Shown piece after piece: positions 1 through 10,627 of a DNA stretch of 19,019 nucleotides; the first letter of the stretch is position 1, and each line of letters opens with the position of its first letter. The position numbers and the translations under genes are program-made. This DNA comes from Chloroflexota bacterium (GTDB lineage: Bacteria > Chloroflexota > Dehalococcoidia > Lucifugimonadales > Australimonadaceae). The notes below the pieces were generated by a model that did no database searches, was not told the origin of the DNA, and saw nothing but the letters and a program-made list of their open reading frames with translations. The DNA lies in NCBI GenBank assembly GCA_022574265.1, contig JACZSI010000015.1, forward strand, positions 1-19,019. Reading direction: 5' to 3'.

Positions 1-2
1 CC

Positions 3-698
3 GATCGCCCGCTGTGGGAGCGCGCCTCCATCGAGCTGCTGGGCGAGCTGCTGGGCGCGAGCGAGCAGCCGGCGGACGACGACGGCGCCACGCCCGCCCG
101 GCTCGACACCACGCGAGGCCCCATCGACTGCCTGCTGCACCGAGCTCCCGGCGGCGGCGAGACGGCGGTGCTGTGGGCGCCCGGTGCGCGCGGCGGCTTC
201 GGCGGCCCCGCCGACGGTCTGTACGCCGACCTGGCGCGGGAGCTCGCGGGCCGGGGGATCGCCTCGCTGCGGCTCGACTACCGCCACGCGGCCAACCTCG
301 ACGAGTCGACGCTCGACGTCCTCGCCGGGATCTGGTACCTGGCCGGCATCGGCCGCACGCGCACCGCGCTCGTGGGCCACTCCTTCGGCGGCGGCGTGGT
401 CATCTCCGCCGCGCGCTACTCCTCGCACGTGCGGGCCGTCGTGGCGCTCGCGAGCCAGACGCTGGGCGCCGAGGACGTCGTGCTGCTGCGGCCGCGCCCG
501 CTGCTCGTCGTCCACGGGGAAGCGGACGCCGTGCTCCCCGTCGCCAACGCCGAGCTCATCCACGGCTGGGCCTCGGAGCCCAAGCGCCTCGTGACCTACG
601 CCGGCGCCGGCCACGGCCTGCGCGAGTGCCGCGCCGAGCTCCGCGAGCTGCTCCTCGACTGGCTCACGGAGAGCCTGGAAGAGCCGGCGGCGGGCTAG
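3..698 (+). CDS. alpha/beta-hydrolase (5' end outside window)
   Basis: The frame is open to the left edge, so the gene is truncated at its 5' end; 231 codons are visible before the TAG stop. The readable domain has the alpha/beta-hydrolase order: a first strand (TAVLWAPGARGGFGG, with the oxyanion-hole region), the nucleophile elbow GHSFGGG around base 377, the acid-bearing strand LLVVHGEADAVLP, and the catalytic histidine in GAGHGL near the end. This Ser-Asp-His set fits a serine esterase or dienelactone-hydrolase-like enzyme; the substrate cannot be told. No ATG/GTG start lies ahead of the fold: the GTG at 168 falls inside the first beta strand and would remove part of it. The ~30 residues before the fold (WERASIELLGELLGA then a polar linker) resemble the C-terminal helix of a preceding hydrolase domain, so a two-domain fusion is possible. 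The gene is convergent with the AbiTii gene. Confidence 0.8.
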   Translation, partial: DRPLWERASIELLGELLGASEQPADDDGATPARLDTTRGPIDCLLHRAPGGGETAVLWAPGARGGFGGPADGLYADLARELAGRGIASLRLDYRHAANLDESTLDVLAGIWYLAGIGRTRTALVGHSFGGGVVISAARYSSHVRAVVALASQTLGAEDVVLLRPRPLLVVHGEADAVLPVANAELIHGWASEPKRLVTYAGAGHGLRECRAELRELLLDWLTESLEEPAAG

Positions 699-795
699 CC
701 AGGCTCGCAATCATCGAGCAGCTCGACTCGACCACGGTCCTCTATCCGGGGCAGTCGGCGGCGGTCGACAAGCACCTGAATGCATCTCACACCAG
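699..795. other. short spacer between convergent genes
   Basis: This 97-base gap lies between the hydrolase stop and the AbiTii stop. It contains an odd 13-base palindrome (TCGAGCAGCTCGA, 714-726) whose one-base centre makes a stable RNA hairpin unlikely. No T-rich intrinsic terminator was seen for either gene. Base composition begins to fall here relative to the left-hand gene, consistent with the edge of an acquired segment. Confidence 0.4.
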
Positions 796-1680
796 CTACT
801 GGACTCCGTAGACGTGCCAAATCGCCTGGGTGGCGATTGTGGTCGCAGAGTTCGTCGCCACCCTTCCAGCGAGTCGACTCAACCAGCTGGCAACCTTCGG
901 TCCGACCCCACCGTCAACAGGTGCTTCGGAGTCCTCGTCTATCGCTTCCCGGAGTTCCCTGAGCAACTCATCAGGCACCCGTGCATCACTCAGGGCTTCC
1001 ATCAAGGAATCCAGGTCCCCTGGCTCCACACGTTCCTGCACACTTTGGGTGACAGTTTCCCCAGTTGCAACGACGTTTCGGTCGCCGTAGATATTGTTGA
1101 TGACCTGCAGGCGCACTTCGTCTGTTGGCAACGATCTCAGGGCGTCCTGTGAGTCTTCAACCTTCGGAAATCGCTCCTTCAGTTCCAGCAAGAATCTGAG
1201 GAGCCGATTCCGCACGGAATCGAGCACCAGCGCAAGCTTAGCTTTCGGCAGCGCCTTCCAGGCGCGATACATGTTCATGCCCTCGTAAACGCTTGTCGCC
1301 ACAGCGGCGATGGCGTCGGCTGGCCATTGCTCCACATACTGCTCGGTCGCCCGGTACATGTCTTGTAGCTCGCTGACTCCCGAACGAAGCTCGACGCGTC
1401 GGAGGTACTCGTGCCATTCACTCGGAACGCTCGATAGCGCGATGGGCAGGCTGGTGGCCTTCATCGTTGGGCCGATAAAGCTCCCCAAGTTGGTCGCTGA
1501 GAACTCCCGGTAGTCCGGAAGTGCGTCTTCACGGCCATAACCATCAAGTTCGGCCTTCGCCCAGGCAGCCAACTCTGGACTCCTCAGCTCAGACGCCAGG
1601 ATGCTGGCCTTCCTTAGGATCTGAGCTAGATCCGAAGAAGAGTCCACCGTCTCATCAATGAGGCTCCCTATGAGAGTCAC
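796..1680 (-). CDS. AbiTii-domain protein (probable abortive-infection defence)
   Basis: The 294-residue product starts at GTG 1680, preceded by a purine-rich GGGGGCGGGGG. That start puts the first conserved helix (LIGSLIDETVDSSSDLAQIL) at the very N-terminus, as is usual for AbiTii proteins. Recognisable AbiTii features are LRKASILASELRSPELAAWAKAELDGYG (residues 22-49, read in parts), the LPDYREFSA strand and FIGP (54-71), the SVYEGMNMYRAWKALP motif (130-145) followed by LDSVRNRLLRFLLEL (153-167), and a linker NNIYGDRNVVATGE..TQSVQ (195-214). The C-terminus is small and helical and ends WHVYGVQ. AbiTii is named after a lactococcal phage-resistance system; its biochemical activity is not established. 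Sampled G+C is about 52% (1081-1200) against about 73% in the divergent neighbour, which points to horizontal acquisition. In-frame upstream codons to 1998 run into arginine/glycine-rich sequence and are not believed. Family recognition is from sequence memory; the defence role is inferred. Confidence 0.8.
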   Translation of the reverse strand: MTLIGSLIDETVDSSSDLAQILRKASILASELRSPELAAWAKAELDGYGREDALPDYREFSATNLGSFIGPTMKATSLPIALSSVPSEWHEYLRRVELRSGVSELQDMYRATEQYVEQWPADAIAAVATSVYEGMNMYRAWKALPKAKLALVLDSVRNRLLRFLLELKERFPKVEDSQDALRSLPTDEVRLQVINNIYGDRNVVATGETVTQSVQERVEPGDLDSLMEALSDARVPDELLRELREAIDEDSEAPVDGGVGPKVASWLSRLAGRVATNSATTIATQAIWHVYGVQ

Positions 1681-1838
1681 AACCCCGCCCCCAGAACACC
1701 CGCGTGATTGAAAGAAAAGCAGCTTCCTGAGCATACGCCAGGGGGCCGTCGTCCGTCTTGAAGGCGGAGACTTCGGAGCGTCGAGCCTCCCGCCACCCAC
1801 CCCTACCGCCATTGCCCCCATTTCCCTATCGTAAGTAG
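1681..1838. promoter_or_regulatory. divergent intergenic region, promoters presumed
   Basis: These 158 bases separate the divergent AbiTii and ATPase genes and must carry, or lie next to, both promoters. On the minus strand a TATGCT hexamer (reverse complement at about 1731-1736) could be a -10 for the AbiTii gene, but no convincing -35 accompanies it. On the plus strand the A/T-richer TATCGTAAGTAG sits directly before the ATPase ATG with no Shine-Dalgarno, so that mRNA may have a very short or no leader. The composition shifts from mixed to C-rich across this interval, marking the right edge of the low-GC segment. Confidence 0.35.
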
Positions 1839-3251
1839 ATGGCAAGACCATCGCTCCCCGACCCCCGCCCCGGCCTCCGCTGCGGGCGCCCCACCTGCCC
1901 CTGCCGCCTGCCCGGCGCCGCCGTCCACTGCCCCGCCTGCGGCGGCCCCAAGCCGTCGCTCGCCGTGGCCTGGCACGACCGCGCGTGGACCCTCGCATGC
2001 GCCAACGGCTGCGGCAGCGAGACCATCGCCGCCGCCCTCCGCGGGCTCGGGCTCTGGCCCGCCACGTCCCGCCCCGCGGACGTCCCCGCCCCCCTCGGCA
2101 CGCGCCGCCTCGACGCCATCACGCCCAAGCCCCTCACCTGGCTCTGGCCAGGCTTCGTCCCCAACGACGCCCTCACCCTGCTCATCGGCGCCCCCGGCGT
2201 GGGCACCTCGTGGCTCGCCCTCGACCTCGCCGCCCGCGTCACCACCGGCGGCCAAGCGCCCGACGGCAACGGCCGGTTCCCCCAGGGCCCCGTCCTCGTC
2301 GTCACGCCTGACAGCCCGGCGTCCTCCCTCCTGCCGCGCCTCGACGCCCAGGGCGCCGACCCCGCGCAGGTCTACGTCGTCGACTCCCTGCGTCACCCCG
2401 GCGGCACCGAGGCCGCTCCTCGCGTGCAGCGCGACGCCTCCCACCTCCAGTCGGTGCTCGCCGACACGGACGCCCGCCTCCTGATCGTCGACCCCATCGA
2501 CGCCTTCGCCCACGGACCCCTCGCCCAGCGCCGCCTGCTCACCGCCCTAGCCGGCATCGCGGTACGGACATCCACCGCCGTCCTCGCCGTCGCCCACCAG
2601 CCGCACCGCGACCTGGCAAAGGCCCTCGCTCGCGCCCATGCGATGCCGACCATGGCCCGCTCCGTGCTCCTCGTGGGCGAGCACCCCCGCGACGACCGCT
2701 ACCGCTTCGTCGTCACCACCAAGACCGTCGCCGACCGCCCGGGCGACGGCCTGCTGTTCAGGATCCGCTCACGCTCCGGAAACCGGCCGCTCCCTCGCCT
2801 GATCTGGGACGAGGCCACCTGGGCCCCCGACCTTCTCGAATCGCCGTGGCGGCCCGTCAGCCGCGAGGAGTTCCTCCACGAAGCGTCGGGCCTCCTCCAG
2901 CGCATGCTGGGCGATGGACCTCGGCCCGCCCGCGAGGTCAAGCAGGCCGCCACCGAAGCAGGCATCGCCAACCTCGCCCTCTACGAAGCCCGCGGCGAGC
3001 TCGGCGTCCTCGCCGAACGCGTGAACGACACCGGCCCCGGCTCGCGCGGCCGTGGCACCTGGTTCTGGTACCTCCGGCACCGAGGCTTCGACTGGGGATC
3101 CGAGCAGCTCGCCCAGCTTCCGTCCGTCACCCTGAGCGAAGACAAGGGCGTCGACTGGGAGCCATCTGTCACCCTGAGCGAAGCGAAGGGTCTCGTCCCG
3201 GTCCCTGGCGCCCCATCCTTCCCCCCTCGCGCTGGCGAGAGCCTGCCCTGA
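1839..3251 (+). CDS. RepA-like AAA ATPase with N-terminal zinc ribbon; Walker A Lys replaced
   Basis: The 470-residue product has three readable parts. The N-terminus has Cys15, 20, 22, 31, 34, 54 and 58, in a pattern like primase-type zinc-binding domains (CPACGGPKPSLAV then ACANGCGSETI). Residues ~90-330 are a RecA/RepA-type (AAA_25) ATPase, with Walker A GAPGVGTSW at 117-125, Walker B LLIVD ending at Asp218, and a VAHQPHR segment (251-257) where family members usually have HxNK. Residues ~340-425 resemble a winged helix (PAREVKQAATEAGI...ARGELGV). Thr123 stands where Walker A lysine is expected (ACC codon), so ATP hydrolysis may be impaired. Residues from about 429 to the end are encoded by dispersed repeats, and the TGA stop also lies in a repeat. 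Relatives occur in plasmid- or phage-type replication modules and as stand-alone genes in Chloroflexi; its role here is unknown. No Shine-Dalgarno precedes the ATG. Confidence 0.75.
   Translation: MARPSLPDPRPGLRCGRPTCPCRLPGAAVHCPACGGPKPSLAVAWHDRAWTLACANGCGSETIAAALRGLGLWPATSRPADVPAPLGTRRLDAITPKPLTWLWPGFVPNDALTLLIGAPGVGTSWLALDLAARVTTGGQAPDGNGRFPQGPVLVVTPDSPASSLLPRLDAQGADPAQVYVVDSLRHPGGTEAAPRVQRDASHLQSVLADTDARLLIVDPIDAFAHGPLAQRRLLTALAGIAVRTSTAVLAVAHQPHRDLAKALARAHAMPTMARSVLLVGEHPRDDRYRFVVTTKTVADRPGDGLLFRIRSRSGNRPLPRLIWDEATWAPDLLESPWRPVSREEFLHEASGLLQRMLGDGPRPAREVKQAATEAGIANLALYEARGELGVLAERVNDTGPGSRGRGTWFWYLRHRGFDWGSEQLAQLPSVTLSEDKGVDWEPSVTLSEAKGLVPVPGAPSFPPRAGESLP
3126..3148 (+). repeat. dispersed repeat unit A (CCTGAGCGAAG family)
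   Basis: The unit gtcaccctgagcgaag followed by acaaggg lies inside the 3' part of the ATPase gene and is translated as SVTLSEDKG. Its first 16 bases are identical to unit B, 42 bases downstream, so the two units repeat in the same reading frame. The motif resembles short interspersed repeats that are abundant in some GC-rich genomes, including Chloroflexi. Confidence 0.65.
3168..3194 (+). repeat. dispersed repeat unit B (CCTGAGCGAAG family)
   Basis: This second unit reads gtcaccctgagcgaag then cgaagggtctc, the fuller form of the repeat, and is translated SVTLSEAKGL. It is in register with unit A (42 bases, 14 codons), giving the protein the doubled segment PSVTLSE..KG. The ends CCCTgagcgaagcgaAGGG contain short inverted arms, as is typical of palindromic interspersed elements. 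Confidence 0.7.
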
Positions 3252-3285
3252 GCCTGTCGAAGGGGAGAGGGTTGGGGTGAGGGTC
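3219..3285. repeat. compound interspersed repeat with foldback arms
   Basis: This stretch combines ctcgc-gctg-gcgag (a small hairpin), ccctgagcctgtcgaagggg (3246-3265), and a purine-rich agagggttggggtgagggtc tail. Read on the minus strand it would give the NPLPFDRLRAGSRQREG pattern that recurs as spurious ORFs in repeat-rich genomes, so it is a known kind of interspersed element rather than coding sequence. The TGA stop of the ATPase gene (3249-3251) lies within it, meaning the repeat supplies the end of that gene. A C-rich left side can pair with the G-rich right side. Confidence 0.65.
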
Positions 3286-3333
3286 GTGCCCCCGCTCCGG
3301 AAGCGACGGAATGAATAAATACGCGGAACCCAG

Positions 3334-3373
3334 ATTCTTGAACAGCCAGGCCACCGCCTGGTCGATCAAGAAT
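3334..3373. repeat. imperfect 17-base inverted repeat between convergent genes
   Basis: The arms attcttgaacagccagg (3334-3350) and cctggtcgatcaagaat (3357-3373) are complementary at 14 of 17 positions around a six-base loop (ccaccg). The hairpin lies between the ATPase gene and the convergent dienelactone hydrolase and could act as a bidirectional transcription stop. The outer A/T-containing arm TTCTTGA/TCAAGAA gives short T-containing tracts on each strand, but there is no long U-run. It could instead be another small interspersed element. Confidence 0.5.
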
Positions 3374-3406
3374 CGAGCCCCGTCTCGTTTGGCGCCCGAC
3401 GGCGGC

Positions 3407-4177
3407 CTAGCCGACCGCGGCGGCCGCCTTCGCGCCGGCGCCGATGTGCTGCGCGTAGAACGCCCAGACCTTCTCCCAAGCATCCGCCGCCGCCTCGGGC
3501 CGGTGCGACTTCGCCTCCCACCGGAAGAACGCGTGGCCCGCCCCGTCGTAGCGATGGAACTCGTAGTCCTTGCCGTGCTTCTTGAGCTCCGCCTCGATCT
3601 TGTCGACCTGCTCCGGGTCGGGGTTCGCATCGTCGTTGCCGAAGAAGCCGAGGATCGGGCAGTTGACGTCCGGCAGCATCTCGAAGATCGGCACGGGCTG
3701 GTTCGCGTTGATCCGCTCCGGCGCCGGGATCACGTTGCCGCCCCAGCAGTCCACCGCCGCGTCAAGCGACGGTATCTTCGCGGCCACCATCAGCGTGACG
3801 CGCCCGCCCGAGCAGAAGCCGATCACGCCGACCTTGCCGGTGCTCGCGGAGGAGCGCAGGAAGTCGAGCGCCCCCTCGACGTCGCCGACCACGAGCGCAT
3901 CGACCTGCCCGCCCGACTCCCGGATGCGCTCGGAGTTCTCCTCCGGCGTTCCCGGTCCCATGCGGTGGTGGAGGTTGGGACAGATGGCGGCGTAGCCATG
4001 ATGGGCAAACCGGCGCGTGATCTCCTTGCTCCACTCGTCCCAGCCCGGCATGTGGTGGACCACGATGACCCCGGGGAACGGCCCGTCCCCCATCGGCCGC
4101 GCCGAGTAGGCGTCGATCAGGTCGCCGTTCGCCCCCTTGATCTGGATCGTCTCAGCCGTCATGCCGTCGGATGCCAT
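3407..4177 (-). CDS. dienelactone hydrolase family protein
   Basis: The 256-residue product is of normal length for the family. The chosen ATG (4177) is preceded by a strong Shine-Dalgarno, GGAGGGGG, five to six bases away; longer in-frame extensions lack conservation and a ribosome site. The family triad is visible: nucleophile Cys122 in GFCSGG, an acid at Asp183 in FGNDDANPDPEQ, and His215 in DGAGHAFFR. The segment GVIVVHHMPGWDEWSKEITRRFA (36-58, read in parts) is the usual oxyanion-hole region. Members hydrolyse dienelactone or other small lactones and esters in the cytoplasm; the physiological substrate here is not identifiable. The gene appears monocistronic, with its own promoter (4212-4239) and a hairpin downstream. 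It is divergent from gltBD but shows no functional link to it. Confidence 0.9.
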   Translation of the reverse strand: MASDGMTAETIQIKGANGDLIDAYSARPMGDGPFPGVIVVHHMPGWDEWSKEITRRFAHHGYAAICPNLHHRMGPGTPEENSERIRESGGQVDALVVGDVEGALDFLRSSASTGKVGVIGFCSGGRVTLMVAAKIPSLDAAVDCWGGNVIPAPERINANQPVPIFEMLPDVNCPILGFFGNDDANPDPEQVDKIEAELKKHGKDYEFHRYDGAGHAFFRWEAKSHRPEAAADAWEKVWAFYAQHIGAGAKAAAAVG

Positions 4178-4211
4178 GTTCCCCCTCCACGAGTACGAGC
4201 GCTTCGCGCGC

Positions 4212-4239
4212 ATCATACCCGCTCGGCCCGGCGCGGCAA
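4212..4239 (-). promoter_or_regulatory. sigma-70-like promoter of the dienelactone hydrolase gene
   Basis: On the minus strand the -35 hexamer TTGCCG (4239-4234) and -10 hexamer TATGAT (4217-4212) are 16 bases apart. The -10 matches the consensus at five of six positions and the -35 at four. The predicted transcript start is about 28 bases before the ATG, leaving room for the GGAGGGGG ribosome site. Confidence 0.55.
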
Positions 4240-4404
4240 CGGGAGGAGGCCCTAGATGGCACCGCCTGCGATCTGCTCGATGAGTACTCACCCGATGACC
4301 GCCGGATGTCTGGGCAGCATGGTGGGTCCAGTCCACCGGGGTTGTGCTTGATGTGCCCCCACCTCCACTAGGCCGGCCACCCCGACGGCACCACGCTCGC
4401 CACC

Positions 4405-4431
4405 GGCTCGTGGCCAGGGGGAGCCCTTTTT
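4405..4431 (+). terminator. terminator-like hairpin upstream of gltB
   Basis: GGCTC (4405-4409) pairs with GAGCC (4421-4425) around an 11-base loop and is followed by C then TTTTT (4427-4431). This has the form of a rho-independent terminator reading rightward, though the stem is only five base pairs. An alternative small stem, AGGG-GGAG-CCCT, competes for the same bases. No rightward gene ends just before it, so it would act either on read-through or as an attenuator if a gltB promoter lies further left. Confidence 0.35.
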
Positions 4432-4466
4432 CGATAGGTTAGAATCTGGTACTGTCTGGGGGTGGG

Positions 4467-4524
4467 TTCCGGGTCGGCTCCGGCCGACGGAATCCGCCTT
4501 CCCAGGGCTGCCGGCCAACGGAAG
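4467..4524 (+). promoter_or_regulatory. tandem hairpins in the gltB leader
   Basis: Hairpin 1 (4467-4492) is TTCC, a two-base bulge, GTCGGC, loop TCCG, GCCGAC, GGAA: ten base pairs with a tetraloop. Hairpin 2 (4498-4524) is CTTCC, CAG, GGC, loop TGCCG, GCC, AAC, GGAAG: two helices split by a symmetric 3x3 internal loop. They lie 97-154 bases before the gltB start. No known riboswitch class is recognised, and such hairpins can arise by chance in G+C-rich DNA, so a regulatory role is a hypothesis. Confidence 0.35.
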
Positions 4525-4620
4525 CGCGTCCGGGCACCGCTCGCCGGGCGGGGCCGTGCGTTTCCCCGTGGCCATCGCCCTGTTCAGCGGATCTATCGAG
4601 CTCACAGGAGTGACGCAGTA

Positions 4621-9163
<4,543 letters not shown>

Positions 9164-9171
<8 letters not shown>

Positions 9172-10627
9172 GGTCACCGGCTTCGTGGAGTTCCACCGCG
9201 AGCCACCGGAGCGCCGCCCCATCGCCATACGCCTCAAGGACTGGGGCGAGAACTACGGCGAGTGGCCCGAGCAGAAGGTGCGCGACCAGGGCGCGCGCTG
9301 TATGAACTGCGCCCTGCCGTTCTGCCTCAAGGGCTGCCCGCTCGGCAACCTCATCCCCGACTGGAACGACCTGGTCTACAAGGGCCGCTGGAAGGAAGCG
9401 CTCGCCGCGCTGCACGCCACCAACAACTTCCCGGAGTTCACCGGCCGCATCTGCCCGGCGCCGTGCGAGGCCTCGTGCGTGCTGGCCATCAACGAAGAGG
9501 CGGTCACGATCGAGTCCATCGAGAAAGCCATCACCGACCACGGCTTCGCGGAAGGCTGGATCACCCCGGAGCCGCCCAAGACGCGCACGGGCAAGCGCGT
9601 CGCCGTCGTGGGCTCGGGGCCCGCCGGCCTGGCCGCTGCCCAGCAGCTCAACCGCGCCGGGCACCAGGTCACGGTCTTCGAGCGCGACGAGTACATCGGC
9701 GGTCTGCTGATGCTGGGCATCCCCGACTTCAAGCTCGGCAAGGACGTCGTACAGCGCCGCGTGGACCTCATGGCGGACGAGGGCATCGAGTTCCGCACGA
9801 GCGCCAACGTCGGCGTGGACATCCCGGTCGCCGACCTGCGCCGCGACTTCGACGCCATCTGCCTGACGGGCGGCTCGACGGTCCCGCGCAAGCTCAACAT
9901 CCCCGGCGAGGACCTCGAGGGCGTCTACCAGGCGATGGACTACCTGACCCAACAGAACCGGCTGGGCCACGGCGTGCCCGTCCCAGAGGGGGAGCGCATC
10001 ACCGCCGAGGGCAAGCGCGTCGTCATCCTGGGCGGCGGCGACACGGGCGCCGACTGCCTGGGCACGGCGCACCGCCAGGGCGCGGAGCTCGTCGTCCAGG
10101 GCGAGATCCTCGAGGAGCCACCGGAGGTGCGCGCCGCGAACAATCCGTGGCCGCAGTGGCCGCTCATCATGCGCAGCTCCGCAGCCCACGAGGAGGGCGG
10201 CATCCGCGACTACAGCATCCTCACCAAGCGCTTCTCGGGCGCGGACGGTCACGTGGAGCGGCTGCACTGCGTCCGGGTCGAGTGGGGCCCCCCCGACGAG
10301 ACGGGGCGCCCCTCGATGACCGAGGTTCCCGGCAGCGAGTTCGAGATGGAGGCGTCGCTCGTGCTGCTCGCGCTCGGCTTCCTGCACCCGCAGCACGAGG
10401 GGATGATCGAGGAGCTCGGCGTGGAGCTCGACGGGCGGGGCAACGTCAAGACCGACGAGGCGAAGATGACGAGCGTCAGCGGCGTCTTCGCGGCCGGAGA
10501 CATGGCGCGGGGACAGTCGCTCGTGGTCTGGGCGATCGCCGAGGGGCGCCAGGCCGCCCACGGCATCGACGCCTTCCTCATGGGCGAGACGAGCCTGCCA
10601 AGCGTGAAGCCCGCCGGCTGGGCCTAG
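9164..10627 (+). CDS. gltD: glutamate synthase small (beta) subunit
   Basis: The 487-residue product is the electron-input subunit: it oxidises NADPH at FAD and passes electrons to the GltB iron-sulphur and FMN centres. Its GTG start overlaps the last eight bases of gltB, so translation is probably coupled. N-terminal cluster cysteines are Cys46, 49, 54 and 58 (CMNCALPFCLKGC) and Cys97, 101 and 105 (CPAPCEASC), the usual pattern for the two 4Fe-4S centres. The FAD Rossmann motif is GSGPAG (150-155) and the NADPH one is GGGDTG (290-295); the C-terminal FAD segment reads VFAAGDMARGQSLVVWAI. The length and motif spacing are standard. The stop codon TAG shares the tetranucleotide CTAG with the stop of the convergent gene, so no terminator can lie between the two. 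Confidence 0.97.

Larger units (their letters stand above)
4240..4620. other. non-coding region upstream of gltB
   Basis: With the dienelactone hydrolase promoter region, this makes a 443-base gene-free stretch (4178-4620). Reading left to right it holds a small hairpin ggtgg-gtccagt-ccacc (4321-4337), a terminator-like hairpin with a T-run (4405-4431), an A/T-richer patch with a TAGAAT hexamer (4440-4445) that could be a -10 element without a recognisable -35, two tandem hairpins (4467-4492 and 4498-4524), a G/C-rich stretch, and an AGGAG ribosome site near 4607. Open frames across it show no conserved protein sequence. It is best read as the promoter and leader of gltBD. Confidence 0.5.

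Noticed and set aside
714..726. 13-base palindrome TCGAGCAGCTCGA as a terminator or operator
   Set aside because: One-base loop, no T-run, and short palindromes of this kind are common in GC-rich DNA.
14..811. Plus-strand frame over the hydrolase, 265 residues
   Set aside because: Extremely arginine/alanine-rich; it is an off-frame reading of the real hydrolase, which has recognisable catalytic motifs.
1681..1998. N-terminal extension of the AbiTii frame
   Set aside because: The extension is Arg/Gly-rich, overlaps the divergent ATPase gene, and the GTG at 1680 has a ribosome site and fits the family N-terminus.
3126..3285. CRISPR-like array from the repeated units
   Set aside because: Only two in-frame similar units and one different element, no regular spacers and no cas genes; these are interspersed repeats.
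3169..3630. Minus-strand frame reading through the repeats
   Set aside because: Its sequence is the usual spurious translation of interspersed repeats plus an antisense reading of the dienelactone hydrolase end.
4462..4620. Upstream in-frame extension of gltB
   Set aside because: Low-complexity Arg/Pro-rich sequence across leader hairpins; the GTG at 4621 has AGGAG and gives the normal short propeptide before Cys21.
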